A stretch of DNA of 47,866 nt from Acidiphilium sp. 37-60-79 (GTDB lineage: Bacteria > Pseudomonadota > Alphaproteobacteria > Acetobacterales > Acetobacteraceae), in NCBI GenBank assembly GCA_002279355.1, contig NCBV01000008.1, positions 53,235 to 101,100 of the forward strand. The letters are read 5' to 3'. Below the pieces are notes generated by a model, which was given only the letters and a program-made list of their open reading frames with translations, searched no databases and was not told the DNA's origin. Of the stretch, positions 34,880-44,532 are shown piece by piece. A program made the translations under genes and the position numbers. Numbering within the stretch: the first letter of the stretch is position 1; the number at the start of each line of letters is the position of its first letter.

Positions 34880-36802
34880 TCAGTCTTCCAGAAAACTCCG
34901 CAATTTTCGGCTGCGCGTCGGGTGCTTTAATTTGCGCAACGCCTTCGCCTCGATTTGCCGAATGCGCTCGCGCGTCACGTTGAATTGCTGCCCCACCTCT
35001 TCGAGCGTGTGGTCGGTATTCATGCCGATGCCAAAACGCATGCGCAACACCCGCTCCTCGCGCGGCGTCAGCGATGATAACACCCGTGTCGCCGCCTCGC
35101 GCAAATTCGCATGGACCGCCGCATCGAGCGGAATAATCGCGTTCTTATCCTCGATGAAATCGCCCAAATGGCTGTCTTCCTCATCGCCAATCGGCGTCTC
35201 AAGGCTGATCGGCTCCTTGGCGATTTTCAGCACCTTGCGCACTTTTTCGAGCGGCATGCCCAATTTCTCCGCCAATTCCTCCGGCGTCGGCTCGCGGCCA
35301 ATTTCGTGCAGCATCTGGCGTGAGGTGCGCACCAATTTATTGATCGTCTCGATCATATGCACCGGGATCCGAATGGTGCGCGCCTGATCGGCAATCGAGC
35401 GCGTAATCGCTTGGCGGATCCACCATGTCGCATAGGTGCTGAACTTATAGCCGCGCCGATATTCAAACTTATCGACCGCCTTCATCAACCCGATATTGCC
35501 CTCCTGGATCAAATCCAGAAACTGCAAACCACGATTAGTATATTTTTTCGCAATCGAAATAACCAATCGCAAATTCGCCTCGATCATTTCCTTCTTCGCC
35601 CGGGTCGAATCCCGCTCCCCGCGCGACACGGTGGCATAAACCCGGCGGAACTCCTCAATCGGCAATTGCGCTTCCGCCGCAATCCGGCCGATTTGCGCTC
35701 GCAACTCGGCAATTTGCGGCGCGTGCTTGGAGACGAATAATTTCCAGCCCTTGCCCGGCCGGTCCACCACATGATCGAGCCAAGCCGGGTCCATCTCACA
35801 GCCACGATAGGCCGCCAGAAAATCCTCCCGCGAAATTTTGCAGCTCTCCGCCAGCCGCAACAGCTGCCCCTCAAGCCCATTCAGTCGCTGGCTCAACTCT
35901 TTAAGCTGCACCACCAACTCTTCAATCCGGTTGGTGTGCAAGCGCACCTGCTCCACCTTGGCGACCAGCTCATCGCGCAATTTCTCATAGGTCTTTTCCG
36001 AGCGCTTATTCGCCTCGGTGCCCGCATTCAGCGCATCCAGCCGTTTATGCTGAAGCTTCATGAATTTTTCGTATAAATCCTCAATCACGGTGAAGGTCTC
36101 AAACACTTCCGGCTTGAGTTTTTCTTCGACCGCCGAGAGCGACATGCCGCTCCCCTCGCCCTCTTCTTCTTCCTCCGGCTCATCGACCACGGCGTCAAAC
36201 CCGGCCTCGCTGGTCGGCTCACCGCCACCTTGCGTCGCTTCCAAATCAATCACATCGCGCAGCAACATCCGGCTCGATTTCAGCGCCTCATGCCAAGCAA
36301 TAATCGCACGGAAGGTCAGCGGGCTCTCGCACAGCCCGCCAATCATCATATCGCGTCCGGCTTCGATGCGCTTGGCAATGGCAATTTCGCCCTCACGGGA
36401 CAGCAATTCCACCGTGCCCATTTCGCGCAAATACATCCGCACCGGATCATCGGTGCGCCCGGCACTCGCCTCACTAATATTGCCCGCCGCCGGCTCATCC
36501 TCGGCATCCGCCGCCTCTTCGGCCTTCTCGGTCACCGGCTCGACATCGTCGCTTTCTTCGCTCTCGACCACCTGGATGCCCATTTCGCTGAGCTGGGACA
36601 TCACATCCTCGATCTGCTCGGAACTATTCTGCTCCGCCGGCAGCACCGCATTCAGCTCATCGAAGGTGATATAGCCGCGCTCCTTACCGCGCGCGATCAG
36701 CCGCTTCACCGAGGCCGATTGAATATCAAGGGTTGCAGTCTCCGGCTCGGCCTCAGCGGCAACGGGCTCAGTCTGGGTAGCGGCGGCTGGTTTGATGGCC
36801 AT
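34880..36802 (-). CDS. rpoD: RNA polymerase primary sigma factor (sigma-70)
   Basis: RpoD directs transcription of housekeeping genes. The 640-residue protein has region 1.1 ([25 protein letters not shown]), an acidic spacer (EEEEEGEG), the non-conserved insert and regions 2-4 ([40 protein letters not shown] as separate motifs). Region 4 ends [19 protein letters not shown]. The ATG at 36802 has GGAG at nine bases; an ATG two codons upstream is too close to it. It follows dnaG by about 110 bases. Confidence 0.97.
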   Translation of the reverse strand: MAIKPAAATQTEPVAAEAEPETATLDIQSASVKRLIARGKERGYITFDELNAVLPAEQNSSEQIEDVMSQLSEMGIQVVESEESDDVEPVTEKAEEAADAEDEPAAGNISEASAGRTDDPVRMYLREMGTVELLSREGEIAIAKRIEAGRDMMIGGLCESPLTFRAIIAWHEALKSSRMLLRDVIDLEATQGGGEPTSEAGFDAVVDEPEEEEEGEGSGMSLSAVEEKLKPEVFETFTVIEDLYEKFMKLQHKRLDALNAGTEANKRSEKTYEKLRDELVAKVEQVRLHTNRIEELVVQLKELSQRLNGLEGQLLRLAESCKISREDFLAAYRGCEMDPAWLDHVVDRPGKGWKLFVSKHAPQIAELRAQIGRIAAEAQLPIEEFRRVYATVSRGERDSTRAKKEMIEANLRLVISIAKKYTNRGLQFLDLIQEGNIGLMKAVDKFEYRRGYKFSTYATWWIRQAITRSIADQARTIRIPVHMIETINKLVRTSRQMLHEIGREPTPEELAEKLGMPLEKVRKVLKIAKEPISLETPIGDEEDSHLGDFIEDKNAIIPLDAAVHANLREAATRVLSSLTPREERVLRMRFGIGMNTDHTLEEVGQQFNVTRERIRQIEAKALRKLKHPTRSRKLRSFLED

Positions 36803-36890
36803 TAACATAGTCTCCAACTCGATCGAAAGATTATTGCGCCGGACCAATGTGCTCCGGCAGCATCCTTAACTAAGACATCCTATACACAAT

Positions 36891-36922
36891 CGGGCACTCA
36901 ATCGGGCGGGCACTCAATCGGG
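36891..36922. repeat. 16-bp perfect tandem repeat covering the dnaG stop
   Basis: CGGGCACTCAATCGGG occurs twice in direct succession (36891-36906, 36907-36922). The second copy holds the dnaG stop codon, so the first copy duplicates it in the dnaG-rpoD gap. Confidence 0.9.
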
Positions 36923-38716
36923 CGCATCCTCATCACTCTCGCCGCGCTCAGCCCGTCTGAGCGCCTGGGTGAGCGATACCAGCCGGTCCCAGTGCCCAGC
37001 ATCCTTGGTTTCACGCCACCGCCGATGTTGTTCGGCACATTGGTCGCGCAACCAATCGAGATTCATCAGGCCAAAAATACCGTACCAGCAGGCTTCGATG
37101 TCGGACCGGAGCGCATCAGGGCGCGACACGATGGATGGCAGCGGTTCAGCCTCGATACTCGACATTAAATCCCCGAAACCTGATGTGCGGAGATGGTCAA
37201 CCAAGGCCGCGCTGTCAAGGGCCTGCGCGCAATTCGCCCATTCGATCAGGGCCGCGCGCAGCGCTGTCAGCGATGCGGGCAGATCAAGGGCAACCAGCGC
37301 CTCATCGAAATTGGGGATGAGCGCTGGCTGTTTCAACAAAATTCCCAATAAAATGCGCGCTCGATGCTCCTGGGTTCGCTCAGCCGCAATCACCGGGCGC
37401 GGCAACCCCAGCGAGCGGCGTAGCGGCGGCGCCCCGCGCCGCTGATCGGCCAGGCGCGGCCGCGCCGGGCGAGCATTGAAAAACCGATCGAGCAAACTGC
37501 GTCGCATCTCACTCGCCAAAGCCCGATCGGTGATCTGCGCTGCCGCCGCCTCCAAGCGCCGCCGCAACGCCGCCCGCCCCTCCGGACCCGCTTGATCCGC
37601 CCCCTCCGCCAACAGCCCGAACAACGCCTCATCCAACGACCGCGCCCCCGCCAGCACCGCCGCGAACCCCGCAGCACCCGCCTTGCGCACCACGCTATCG
37701 GGGTCCTCATCATCGGGCAGCCGCGCCACCATCAAGGACCGATCCGCCGCCAAAGACGGCAAAGCCCGCTCAATCGCCCGCAACGTCGCCCGCCGCCCGG
37801 CTTTATCGCCATCCAAACATAGCACCGGCATCGGCGAGACCCGCCAAAGCTCCGCCCAATGCATCTCGGTCAGCGCAGTGCCGAGCGGCGCCACCGCCCC
37901 GCCGAATCCGGCCTCATGGAGCGCAATCACATCCATATAGCCTTCCACCACCACCAGCCGCGCGCCCTGGCGCAGCGCGGCACGCGCCCGATCCATCCCA
38001 TACAGAGTGCGCCCCTTGGAAAACACCGCGGTTTCCGGGCCGTTCAGATATTTCGGCTCCCCCGCGCCGAGCAACCGCCCGCCGAAACTCACCACCCGGC
38101 CCCGCCGGTCGCTGATCGGAAACATCAGCCGCCCGTAAAAATAATCAACCGGCCCGCGCTCGCCTTGCTTCATCAGCCCGGCCTCCACCAGCCCTTCGGC
38201 GCTCACGCCCTCGCGCGCCAACGACGCCAGCAACGCCCCGCGCCCCTCACCGGACCAGCCCAGCCCAAACCGCTCAATCGCCGCGTGCTCCAAGCCCCGC
38301 TTGGCCAAATAGGCCCGCGCCGCCGCGCCTTCCGGCTGCAGCAACCGCCGCTGATAGTCTGCCGCCGCCCGCGCCAGCACCTCCACCACCCCGGCTTCGC
38401 GTGAGGCCAGCTCCGCCGCGCGCGGGTCGGCCTTGGGCATCTCCATCCCGGCCTCGCCAGCCAGGCGCTCCACCGCCTCGGTGAAACTCGCCCCCTCACT
38501 CTGCATCACGAAACTAATCGCATCGCCATGCGCGCCGCAGCCAAAACAATGGAAATGATCGTCATACACATAAAAAGATGGCGTCTTTTCATTGTGAAAC
38601 GGGCAACACCCCTTCTGCTCGCGCCCCGATCGGGTCAGGCGCACCCGCTTGCCAATCAGGCCCGCAATCGGCGTGCGGGTGCGCAACTCATCCAGAAAAT
38701 TCGCGGGAAAATTCAT
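36914..38716 (-). CDS. dnaG: DNA primase
   Basis: DnaG synthesises RNA primers for replication. The 600-residue protein has the CHC2 zinc finger (Cys38, His41, Cys57, Cys60), the primase core and the Toprim motif (LVVVEGYMDVIALHEAG, then LCLDGDKAGRRA). A helical C-terminal DnaB-binding region follows. The start overlaps the yqeY stop by four bases. Confidence 0.97.
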   Translation of the reverse strand: MNFPANFLDELRTRTPIAGLIGKRVRLTRSGREQKGCCPFHNEKTPSFYVYDDHFHCFGCGAHGDAISFVMQSEGASFTEAVERLAGEAGMEMPKADPRAAELASREAGVVEVLARAAADYQRRLLQPEGAAARAYLAKRGLEHAAIERFGLGWSGEGRGALLASLAREGVSAEGLVEAGLMKQGERGPVDYFYGRLMFPISDRRGRVVSFGGRLLGAGEPKYLNGPETAVFSKGRTLYGMDRARAALRQGARLVVVEGYMDVIALHEAGFGGAVAPLGTALTEMHWAELWRVSPMPVLCLDGDKAGRRATLRAIERALPSLAADRSLMVARLPDDEDPDSVVRKAGAAGFAAVLAGARSLDEALFGLLAEGADQAGPEGRAALRRRLEAAAAQITDRALASEMRRSLLDRFFNARPARPRLADQRRGAPPLRRSLGLPRPVIAAERTQEHRARILLGILLKQPALIPNFDEALVALDLPASLTALRAALIEWANCAQALDSAALVDHLRTSGFGDLMSSIEAEPLPSIVSRPDALRSDIEACWYGIFGLMNLDWLRDQCAEQHRRWRETKDAGHWDRLVSLTQALRRAERGESDEDAPD

Positions 38717-39180
38717 TGAGCGGCTAATTTTTCTTTCACCAGCGCCGAAGTGACACCCATATCCAAATCAGTCCCATGCGCCTGCTTCAGCGCGGCGATC
38801 ACCTTACCCATGTCTTTCGCGCCGAGCGCTCCGGTCGCGGCAATCGCCTGATCCACCGCCGCCGCCAACGCCGCCCCCTCCAGCGTTTGCGGCAAAAACG
38901 CCTCGATAATCACAATTTCCGCCGCCTCCTTATCCGCCAATTCCGCCCGATTAACCGCCCGATATTGCGCCTCAGACTCCCGGCGCGACTTCACCATGCC
39001 ACGCAGCATCGCAATAATCTCAGCATCCGGAATTTCCGTGACGCCCTTGGGTCGTGCGGCAATGTCAAAATCCTTCAACCGCGCCGTCATCATCCGCAGC
39101 GTCGAAACCCGCAGCGCATCCCCCGCCCGCATCGCCGCCTTCAAATTATCCGTCATCTGCGTCCGTAACGCTGAACTCAT
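38713..39180 (-). CDS. GatB/YqeY domain protein
   Basis: The 155-residue protein starts SALRTQMTDNLKAAMRAGDALRVSTLRMM and ends GVTSALVKEKLAAQ, matching the YqeY family, which is related to the tail domain of the GatB amidotransferase. Function is unclear. In many bacteria it precedes dnaG and rpoD in the macromolecular-synthesis operon, as here. Its promoter region shares 115 bases with the divergent carA gene. Confidence 0.9.
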   Translation of the reverse strand: MSSALRTQMTDNLKAAMRAGDALRVSTLRMMTARLKDFDIAARPKGVTEIPDAEIIAMLRGMVKSRRESEAQYRAVNRAELADKEAAEIVIIEAFLPQTLEGAALAAAVDQAIAATGALGAKDMGKVIAALKQAHGTDLDMGVTSALVKEKLAAQ

Positions 39181-39225
39181 TTTTGGCTCCTGTTATTTGT
39201 CTCGTTCTACCTTACCGAAATCAAC

Positions 39226-39241
39226 CCGGAAAAAATTTCCG
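39226..39241. promoter_or_regulatory. Operator-like imperfect palindrome 1 upstream of carA
   Basis: CCGGAAAAAATTTCCG (extended by one G gives a 7-bp perfect inverted repeat CCGGAAA/TTTCCGG). It differs from copy 2 at only three central positions. It sits 55 bases before the carA ATG and may overlap a promoter for carA or yqeY. Confidence 0.6.
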
Positions 39242-39264
39242 GCACACCACTCTCCATATTGAAT

Positions 39265-39280
39265 CCGGATTTAATTTCCG
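39265..39280. promoter_or_regulatory. Operator-like imperfect palindrome 2 upstream of carA
   Basis: CCGGATTTAATTTCCG, 13 of 16 bases identical to copy 1, with centre-to-centre spacing of 39 bp. It ends 15 bases before the carA ATG. A degenerate third version may lie at 39215-39229. Binding by the CarA N-terminal helix-turn-helix is inferred, not shown. Confidence 0.6.
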
Positions 39281-39295
39281 ATATGCACATTGATC

Positions 39296-40651
39296 ATGCC
39301 CCTGTCCATAGAATCCCTGATAGATCGTCTCGGCGGCCCGGACGCTGCCGCCAAACTCACCGCCGTCTCGACCGAGGCGGTGCGCAAATGGCGCAGCACC
39401 GGCGCTATCCCCTCGCGCCACTGGCCGATTGTGCTCGCCGCGACCGGCTTGAGCCTCGATGATCTGCCCGGCGGGGTCAATCATGACGCGCCAACCCACA
39501 AGCCAGACCGCGCCACCGCCGCCCTGGTGCTGGGCGATGGCCGGATATACTGGGGCATCGGCTTTGGCGCGTATAGCCGCCCCGATCACGAGGCCGCCGA
39601 ATTATGCTTCTCCACCGGCATGGCCGGCTATCAAGAAACCCTGACCGATCCCTCCTTCGCCGGCCAAATCATCACCTTCACCTTCCCCCATATCGGCAAT
39701 GTAGGCAGCAACGCCGAGGATATCGAGGCCAGCCAAAGCTTCGCCCTGGGCTTGGTGCTCAACCGGCCGATCAGCAAACCCTCCAATTGGCGCTCCACAG
39801 CACCGCTCGAAGATTGGTGCGCCCGCATGGGCCTACCCGGCATCCACAGCGTCGATACCCGCGCCCTCACCATCTCGATCCGCGAAGACGGCGCGCCCAA
39901 CGCGCTGCTCGCCTACCCGCAAGACCAAAAATTCGACATCCCCGCCCTGGTCGCCCAAGCCCGCGACTGGCCCGGCCTCACCGGCATGGATCTCGCGCGG
40001 GCCGTGTCCTGCACCCAGCCCTATGAATGGACCGAAACGCTCTGGGACCGCGCCACCGGCTTTGGCCACAAGACCGCCCCAACCTATACCGTCGTCGCGG
40101 TCGATTACGGCGCCAAACGCAATATTTTCCGCAATCTCGCCAGTGCGGGCTGCCGGGTGATCGTGGTCCCCGCGACAAGCACCGCCGAAGATATTCTGCG
40201 CCACCAACCCGATGGCGTCTTTCTCTCCAACGGCCCCGGTGACCCCGCCGCCACCGCCCACTATGCGGTGCCGACCATTCGCCGTGTGCTCGAGACCGGC
40301 CTACCGCTCTTTGGCATCTGCCTGGGCCACCAACTCCTCGCCACCGCCCTTGGCGGCAAAACCTATAAACTCGCCCGTGGCCATCGCGGCGCCAACCAGC
40401 CGGTGCAAGACCTCGCCACCGGCCGGGTCGAAATCACCAGCCAAAATCACGGTTTCGCCGTCGATGAAGCCTCGCTCCCCCACGGCGTCACCATCACCCA
40501 TCGCAGCCTGTTCGATGGCTCCAATGAAGGCATCGCCTGCCCCGCGCAAAACTGCTTTTCGGTGCAATACCACCCTGAAGCCAGCCCCGGCCCGTCGGAC
40601 GCCAATCACCTCTTCACCCGCTTCACCGCCATGATGCGCGCGAAACGCTAA
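39296..40651 (+). CDS. carA: Carbamoyl-phosphate synthase small subunit with N-terminal helix-turn-helix domain
   Basis: CarA hydrolyses glutamine and passes ammonia to CarB for arginine and pyrimidine synthesis. Residues 70-451 form a normal Car[21 protein letters not shown], the amidotransferase nucleophile Cys342 in [10 protein letters not shown], and His/Glu in [11 protein letters not shown]. The first 58 or so residues are extra: [17 protein letters not shown], then [19 protein letters not shown], the layout of a Cro/YdaS-like helix-turn-helix. No in-frame ATG or good start exists at the normal CarA beginning, supporting the fusion. The ATG at 39296 lacks a clear ribosome site. I recall an NCBI domain called carph-isopro for such a fusion; unverified. 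Confidence 0.92.
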   Translation: MPLSIESLIDRLGGPDAAAKLTAVSTEAVRKWRSTGAIPSRHWPIVLAATGLSLDDLPGGVNHDAPTHKPDRATAALVLGDGRIYWGIGFGAYSRPDHEAAELCFSTGMAGYQETLTDPSFAGQIITFTFPHIGNVGSNAEDIEASQSFALGLVLNRPISKPSNWRSTAPLEDWCARMGLPGIHSVDTRALTISIREDGAPNALLAYPQDQKFDIPALVAQARDWPGLTGMDLARAVSCTQPYEWTETLWDRATGFGHKTAPTYTVVAVDYGAKRNIFRNLASAGCRVIVVPATSTAEDILRHQPDGVFLSNGPGDPAATAHYAVPTIRRVLETGLPLFGICLGHQLLATALGGKTYKLARGHRGANQPVQDLATGRVEITSQNHGFAVDEASLPHGVTITHRSLFDGSNEGIACPAQNCFSVQYHPEASPGPSDANHLFTRFTAMMRAKR

Positions 40652-40691
40652 CGCCTCGATCACCCGCCTGCCGCCATCACGGAGCCCCAAA

Positions 40692-43600
40692 ATGCCCAAG
40701 CGCACCGACCTCAAATCCATCCTGATCATCGGCGCTGGCCCCATCGTCATCGGCCAGGCTTGCGAGTTCGATTATTCCGGCGCCCAGGCCTGCAAGGCCC
40801 TGCGCGAGGAGGGCTATCGGGTCATTCTGGTCAATTCCAACCCCGCCACCATCATGACCGACCCGGAATTGGCCGACGCCACCTATATCGAGCCGATCAC
40901 CCCCGAGATGGTGGAAAAAATCATCATCAAGGAGCGGCCCGACGCGCTCTTGCCCACCATGGGCGGACAAACCGCGCTCAACACCGCCATGACCCTGGCC
41001 AAATCGGGCATTTTGGCCAAGCACGGCGTCGAATTGATCGGCGCCAAAGCCGACGTGATCGATCGCGCTGAGGACCGCCTCAAATTCCGCGACGCCATGG
41101 CCGAAATCGGCATCGAGAGCCCGAAAAGCCGCATCGCCCACTCGCTCGATGATGCGAAGGCCGCCCTCGAAATCGTCGGCCTGCCCGCCGTCATCCGCCC
41201 CTCTTTCACCCTCGGCGGAACCGGCGGCGGCATCGCCTATAACCGCACCGAGTTTCTCGACATCGTCTCCGGCGGGCTCGACGCCTCGCCCACCACCGAA
41301 GTGCTGATCGAAGAGAGCGTTCTCGGCTGGAAAGAATTCGAAATGGAAGTCGTGCGCGACAGCGCCGATAATTGCATCATCATTTGCTCAATCGAGAATA
41401 TCGACCCGATGGGCGTGCATACCGGCGATTCCGTCACCGTCGCCCCCGCCCTCACCCTCACCGACCGCGAACTCCAAATCATGCGCGATGCCTCAATCGC
41501 CTGCCTGCGCAAAATCGGCGTCGATACCGGCGGCTCCAACGTCCAATTCGGCATCAACCCCGCCGACGGCCGTATGGTGGTGATCGAAATGAACCCGCGC
41601 GTCTCGCGTTCATCGGCCTTGGCCTCCAAAGCCACCGGCTTTCCCATCGCCAAAATCGCGGCCAAACTCGCGGTCGGCTACACGCTCGATGAATTGCGCA
41701 ACGACATCACCAAAGTCACCCCCGCGAGTTTCGAGCCGACCATCGATTACGTGGTGGTCAAAATCCCCCGCTTCACCTTCGAAAAATTCCCCGGCACCCC
41801 GGCCGTGCTCACCACCGCGATGAAATCGGTCGGCGAAGCCATGGCGATTGGCCGCAGCTTCCCCGAAGCCTTGCAAAAAGCCCTGCGCAGCCTGGAGACC
41901 GGCTATGCCGGGCTCGACCCGATCGAGCCACCCGGCGATGGCACCCATGATGCCTATCGCGCCGCCCTCTCCACCCCGCGCCCTGATCGCTTGCTGATCG
42001 CCGCCGCCGCGCTGCGCGCGGGTCTCAGCGTCGCCGATATCCACAATGCCTGCAAATTCGACCCCTGGTTCATCGACCAGCTCGCCTTGATCATCGATGC
42101 CGAACGCAGCGTCACCGCGCACGGCCTGCCCGATGACGCTGATGGCTGGCGTGCCCTCAAAGCCCTCGGCCTGTCCGATAAGCGGCTCAGCACCCTGTCG
42201 GGCCTCGCCGAACCCGACATCGCCGCCACCCGCCAACGCCTCGGCGTAATCCCCGCCTATCGCCGGATCGACAGCACCGCCGGCGAATTCGCCTCCGCAA
42301 CCGCCTATCTCTACGCGACATATGAGGGCGGCTTCGGCACCCCGCATTGCGAAGCCGAACCCAGTGCGCGCAACAAAATCGTGATCCTCGGCGGCGGCCC
42401 CAACCGGATCGGCCAGGGCATCGAGTTCGATTATTGCTGCGTTCACGCCGCCTACGCCCTGCGCGACGCCGGCTTTGAAACCATCATGGTCAATTGCAAT
42501 CCCGAAACCGTCTCCACCGATTACGACACCTCCGACCGGCTCTATTTCGAACCCCTTTTCGCCGAAGACGTGCTGGCCCTGATCAAGCGCGAACAAGCGA
42601 GCGGCCATCTGCTCGGCTGCATTGTGCAATATGGCGGACAAACCCCGCTAAAACTCAGCCAATCCCTCGCCGCCGCCGGTATCCCCATCCTCGGCACCTC
42701 CGCCGATGCCATCGATATCGCCGAAGACCGCGAACGCTTCCAAACCCTGCTGCACCAGCTCGGCCTGCGCCAACCCGAAAACGGCATCGCCCGCTCCGCC
42801 GACGAGGCCGAAGCCATCGTCGCGCGCATCGGCTTCCCGGTGGTCATCCGCCCCAGCTACGTGCTCGGCGGCCGCGCCATGGAAATCGTCTACGACCTCG
42901 CCAATCTGCGCCGCTATATGCGCGAAGCCGTGGTCGTCTCAGGCACCAACCCGGTGCTGATCGACCGCTATTTGAACGACGCCATCGAGGTCGACGTCGA
43001 TTGCATCGCCGATGGCGAAACCGTCTATGTCGCGGGCGTGATGGAACATATCGAAGAAGCCGGCATTCACTCCGGCGATAGCGCCTGCTCGCTGCCGCCC
43101 TACTCGCTCTCCCCCGCCATCATCGATGAATTACGCGCCCAAACCGAAGCCATGGCCAAAGCCCTCAACGTGGTCGGGCTGATGAATGTCCAATTCGCCA
43201 TCCAGCGCGATCAAGCGGGCGGTGACAATGTCTATGTGCTCGAAGTCAATCCGCGCGCCTCACGCACCGTCCCCTTCGTCGCCAAAGCCACTGGCATCCC
43301 GGTCGCCAAAATCGGTGCGCGCGTCATGGCCGGCGAAAAACTCGCCAGCTTCAATCTCGACCCCAACGTCATGCGCAGCCATGTCGCGGTCAAAGAAGCG
43401 GTGTTCCCCTTCGCCCGCTTCTCTGGCGTTGATGTCTTGCTCGGCCCCGAAATGAAATCCACCGGCGAAGTCATGGGCCTCGATGCCAGCTTTGCCCGCG
43501 CCTTCGCCAAAGCCCAGCTCGGCGCCGGGGTAAAACTGCCGCAAACCGGCACGGTGTTTCTCTCCGTGCGCGATGCCGATAAATCCGCCATCGTCCCGAT

Positions 43601-43949
43601 CGCCCGCCGCTTCACCGAACTCGGCTTTTCGCTCCGCGCCACCCGCGGCACCGCCGCCCACCTCGCCAGTGCGGGCATCACCGCCGAAGCGGTGAACAAA
43701 GTGCTCGAAGGCCGCCCCCATTGCGTCGATGCCATTCGCTCGGGCGAGATCGACCTCGTGATCAACACCGCCTCCGGCGCGCAAACCGTCGCCGACAGCT
43801 TCGATATCCGCCGCTCCGCCCTCACCCACGGCGTTCCCCACTTCACCACCATCGCCGGTGCGCGCGCCGCCTCCCACGCCATTTCCGCCCTCGCGGCGGG
43901 CAACCTTGATGTTGCGCCACTTCAGTCGTATTTTCGTTCCTCGTTCTGA
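40692..43949 (+). CDS. carB: Carbamoyl-phosphate synthase large subunit
   Basis: CarB makes carbamoyl phosphate from ammonia, bicarbonate and two ATP. The 1085-residue protein has two homologous ATP-grasp halves ([23 protein letters not shown] at the start, [23 protein letters not shown] in the second), and a C-terminal MGS-like allosteric domain ([19 protein letters not shown]). Length is typical. It follows carA by 40 bases. Confidence 0.98.
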   Translation: MPKRTDLKSILIIGAGPIVIGQACEFDYSGAQACKALREEGYRVILVNSNPATIMTDPELADATYIEPITPEMVEKIIIKERPDALLPTMGGQTALNTAMTLAKSGILAKHGVELIGAKADVIDRAEDRLKFRDAMAEIGIESPKSRIAHSLDDAKAALEIVGLPAVIRPSFTLGGTGGGIAYNRTEFLDIVSGGLDASPTTEVLIEESVLGWKEFEMEVVRDSADNCIIICSIENIDPMGVHTGDSVTVAPALTLTDRELQIMRDASIACLRKIGVDTGGSNVQFGINPADGRMVVIEMNPRVSRSSALASKATGFPIAKIAAKLAVGYTLDELRNDITKVTPASFEPTIDYVVVKIPRFTFEKFPGTPAVLTTAMKSVGEAMAIGRSFPEALQKALRSLETGYAGLDPIEPPGDGTHDAYRAALSTPRPDRLLIAAAALRAGLSVADIHNACKFDPWFIDQLALIIDAERSVTAHGLPDDADGWRALKALGLSDKRLSTLSGLAEPDIAATRQRLGVIPAYRRIDSTAGEFASATAYLYATYEGGFGTPHCEAEPSARNKIVILGGGPNRIGQGIEFDYCCVHAAYALRDAGFETIMVNCNPETVSTDYDTSDRLYFEPLFAEDVLALIKREQASGHLLGCIVQYGGQTPLKLSQSLAAAGIPILGTSADAIDIAEDRERFQTLLHQLGLRQPENGIARSADEAEAIVARIGFPVVIRPSYVLGGRAMEIVYDLANLRRYMREAVVVSGTNPVLIDRYLNDAIEVDVDCIADGETVYVAGVMEHIEEAGIHSGDSACSLPPYSLSPAIIDELRAQTEAMAKALNVVGLMNVQFAIQRDQAGGDNVYVLEVNPRASRTVPFVAKATGIPVAKIGARVMAGEKLASFNLDPNVMRSHVAVKEAVFPFARFSGVDVLLGPEMKSTGEVMGLDASFARAFAKAQLGAGVKLPQTGTVFLSVRDADKSAIVPIARRFTELGFSLRATRGTAAHLASAGITAEAVNKVLEGRPHCVDAIRSGEIDLVINTASGAQTVADSFDIRRSALTHGVPHFTTIAGARAASHAISALAAGNLDVAPLQSYFRSSF

Positions 43950-43973
43950 CGGCCCGTGGCGGTTTTCGGGCCG
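43950..43973 (+). terminator. Hairpin directly after carB
   Basis: CGGCCCG (43950-43956) and CGGGCCG (43967-43973) form seven pairs around a ten-base loop, starting one base after the carB stop. No T run follows, so it may be an attenuating or stabilising element. Confidence 0.45.
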
Positions 43974-44016
43974 CCCCGGCGTAAAAACCTGTCTTGTTGC
44001 CAACCTCCAGCCTCTC

Positions 44017-44037
44017 GCCCGATCAACCCGATCGGGC
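44017..44037 (+). promoter_or_regulatory. Leader hairpin immediately before greA
   Basis: GCCCGATC and GATCGGGC form an eight-pair perfect stem with a five-base loop, eight bases before the greA ribosome site (AAGGA). It could slow translation or transcription into greA. Confidence 0.5.
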
Positions 44038-44055
44038 AAGCGTTAAGGATATGAC

Positions 44056-44532
44056 GTGCAAAGATTTCCGATGACCGGGCCCGGCCTGCAACAGCTCGAA
44101 AACGAGTTGCGCCACCTCAAGTCCGAAGAGCGCCCCGCAATCATCCGCGCCATCGCCGAGGCCCGCAGCCACGGCGATCTCTCGGAAAACGCCGAATATC
44201 ACGCCGCCCGCGAACGCCAATCCTTCATCGAAGGCCGCATCGCCGAGCTGGAAGAAGTGATCTCCTCCGCCGAAGTCATTGATATCGCATCACTCTCCGG
44301 CGATAGCGTGAAATTCGGCGCCTTCGTCACCCTCGTTGACGAAGAAGCCGACCGCGAAGTCACCTACCAGCTCGTCGGCCTCCATGAGGCCGACATCAAA
44401 TCCGGTCGCCTCTCGATCACCGCCCCGCTCGCCAAAGCCCTGATCGGCAAAAAAACCGGCGACACCGTCTCCGTCCCCGCCCCCGGCGGCGACCGGTCCT
44501 ACGAAATTCTGACGATCCGCTTCGGTGGCTAG
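44056..44532 (+). CDS. greA: Transcription elongation factor GreA
   Basis: GreA rescues backtracked RNA polymerase by stimulating transcript cleavage. The 158-residue protein has the N-terminal coiled coil (GLQQLENELRHLKSEERPAII, HGDLSENAEYHAARERQ with the acidic DLSENAEY tip) and the C-terminal FKBP-like domain. The start is GTG at 44056 with AAGGA. It overlaps ilvA by eight bases. Confidence 0.95.
   Translation: MQRFPMTGPGLQQLENELRHLKSEERPAIIRAIAEARSHGDLSENAEYHAARERQSFIEGRIAELEEVISSAEVIDIASLSGDSVKFGAFVTLVDEEADREVTYQLVGLHEADIKSGRLSITAPLAKALIGKKTGDTVSVPAPGGDRSYEILTIRFGG

Noticed and set aside
41610-42641. Minus-strand frame of 343 codons opposite carB
   Set aside because: Fully inside a well-matched carB gene; Gly/Ala/Asp-rich with no fold-like pattern.
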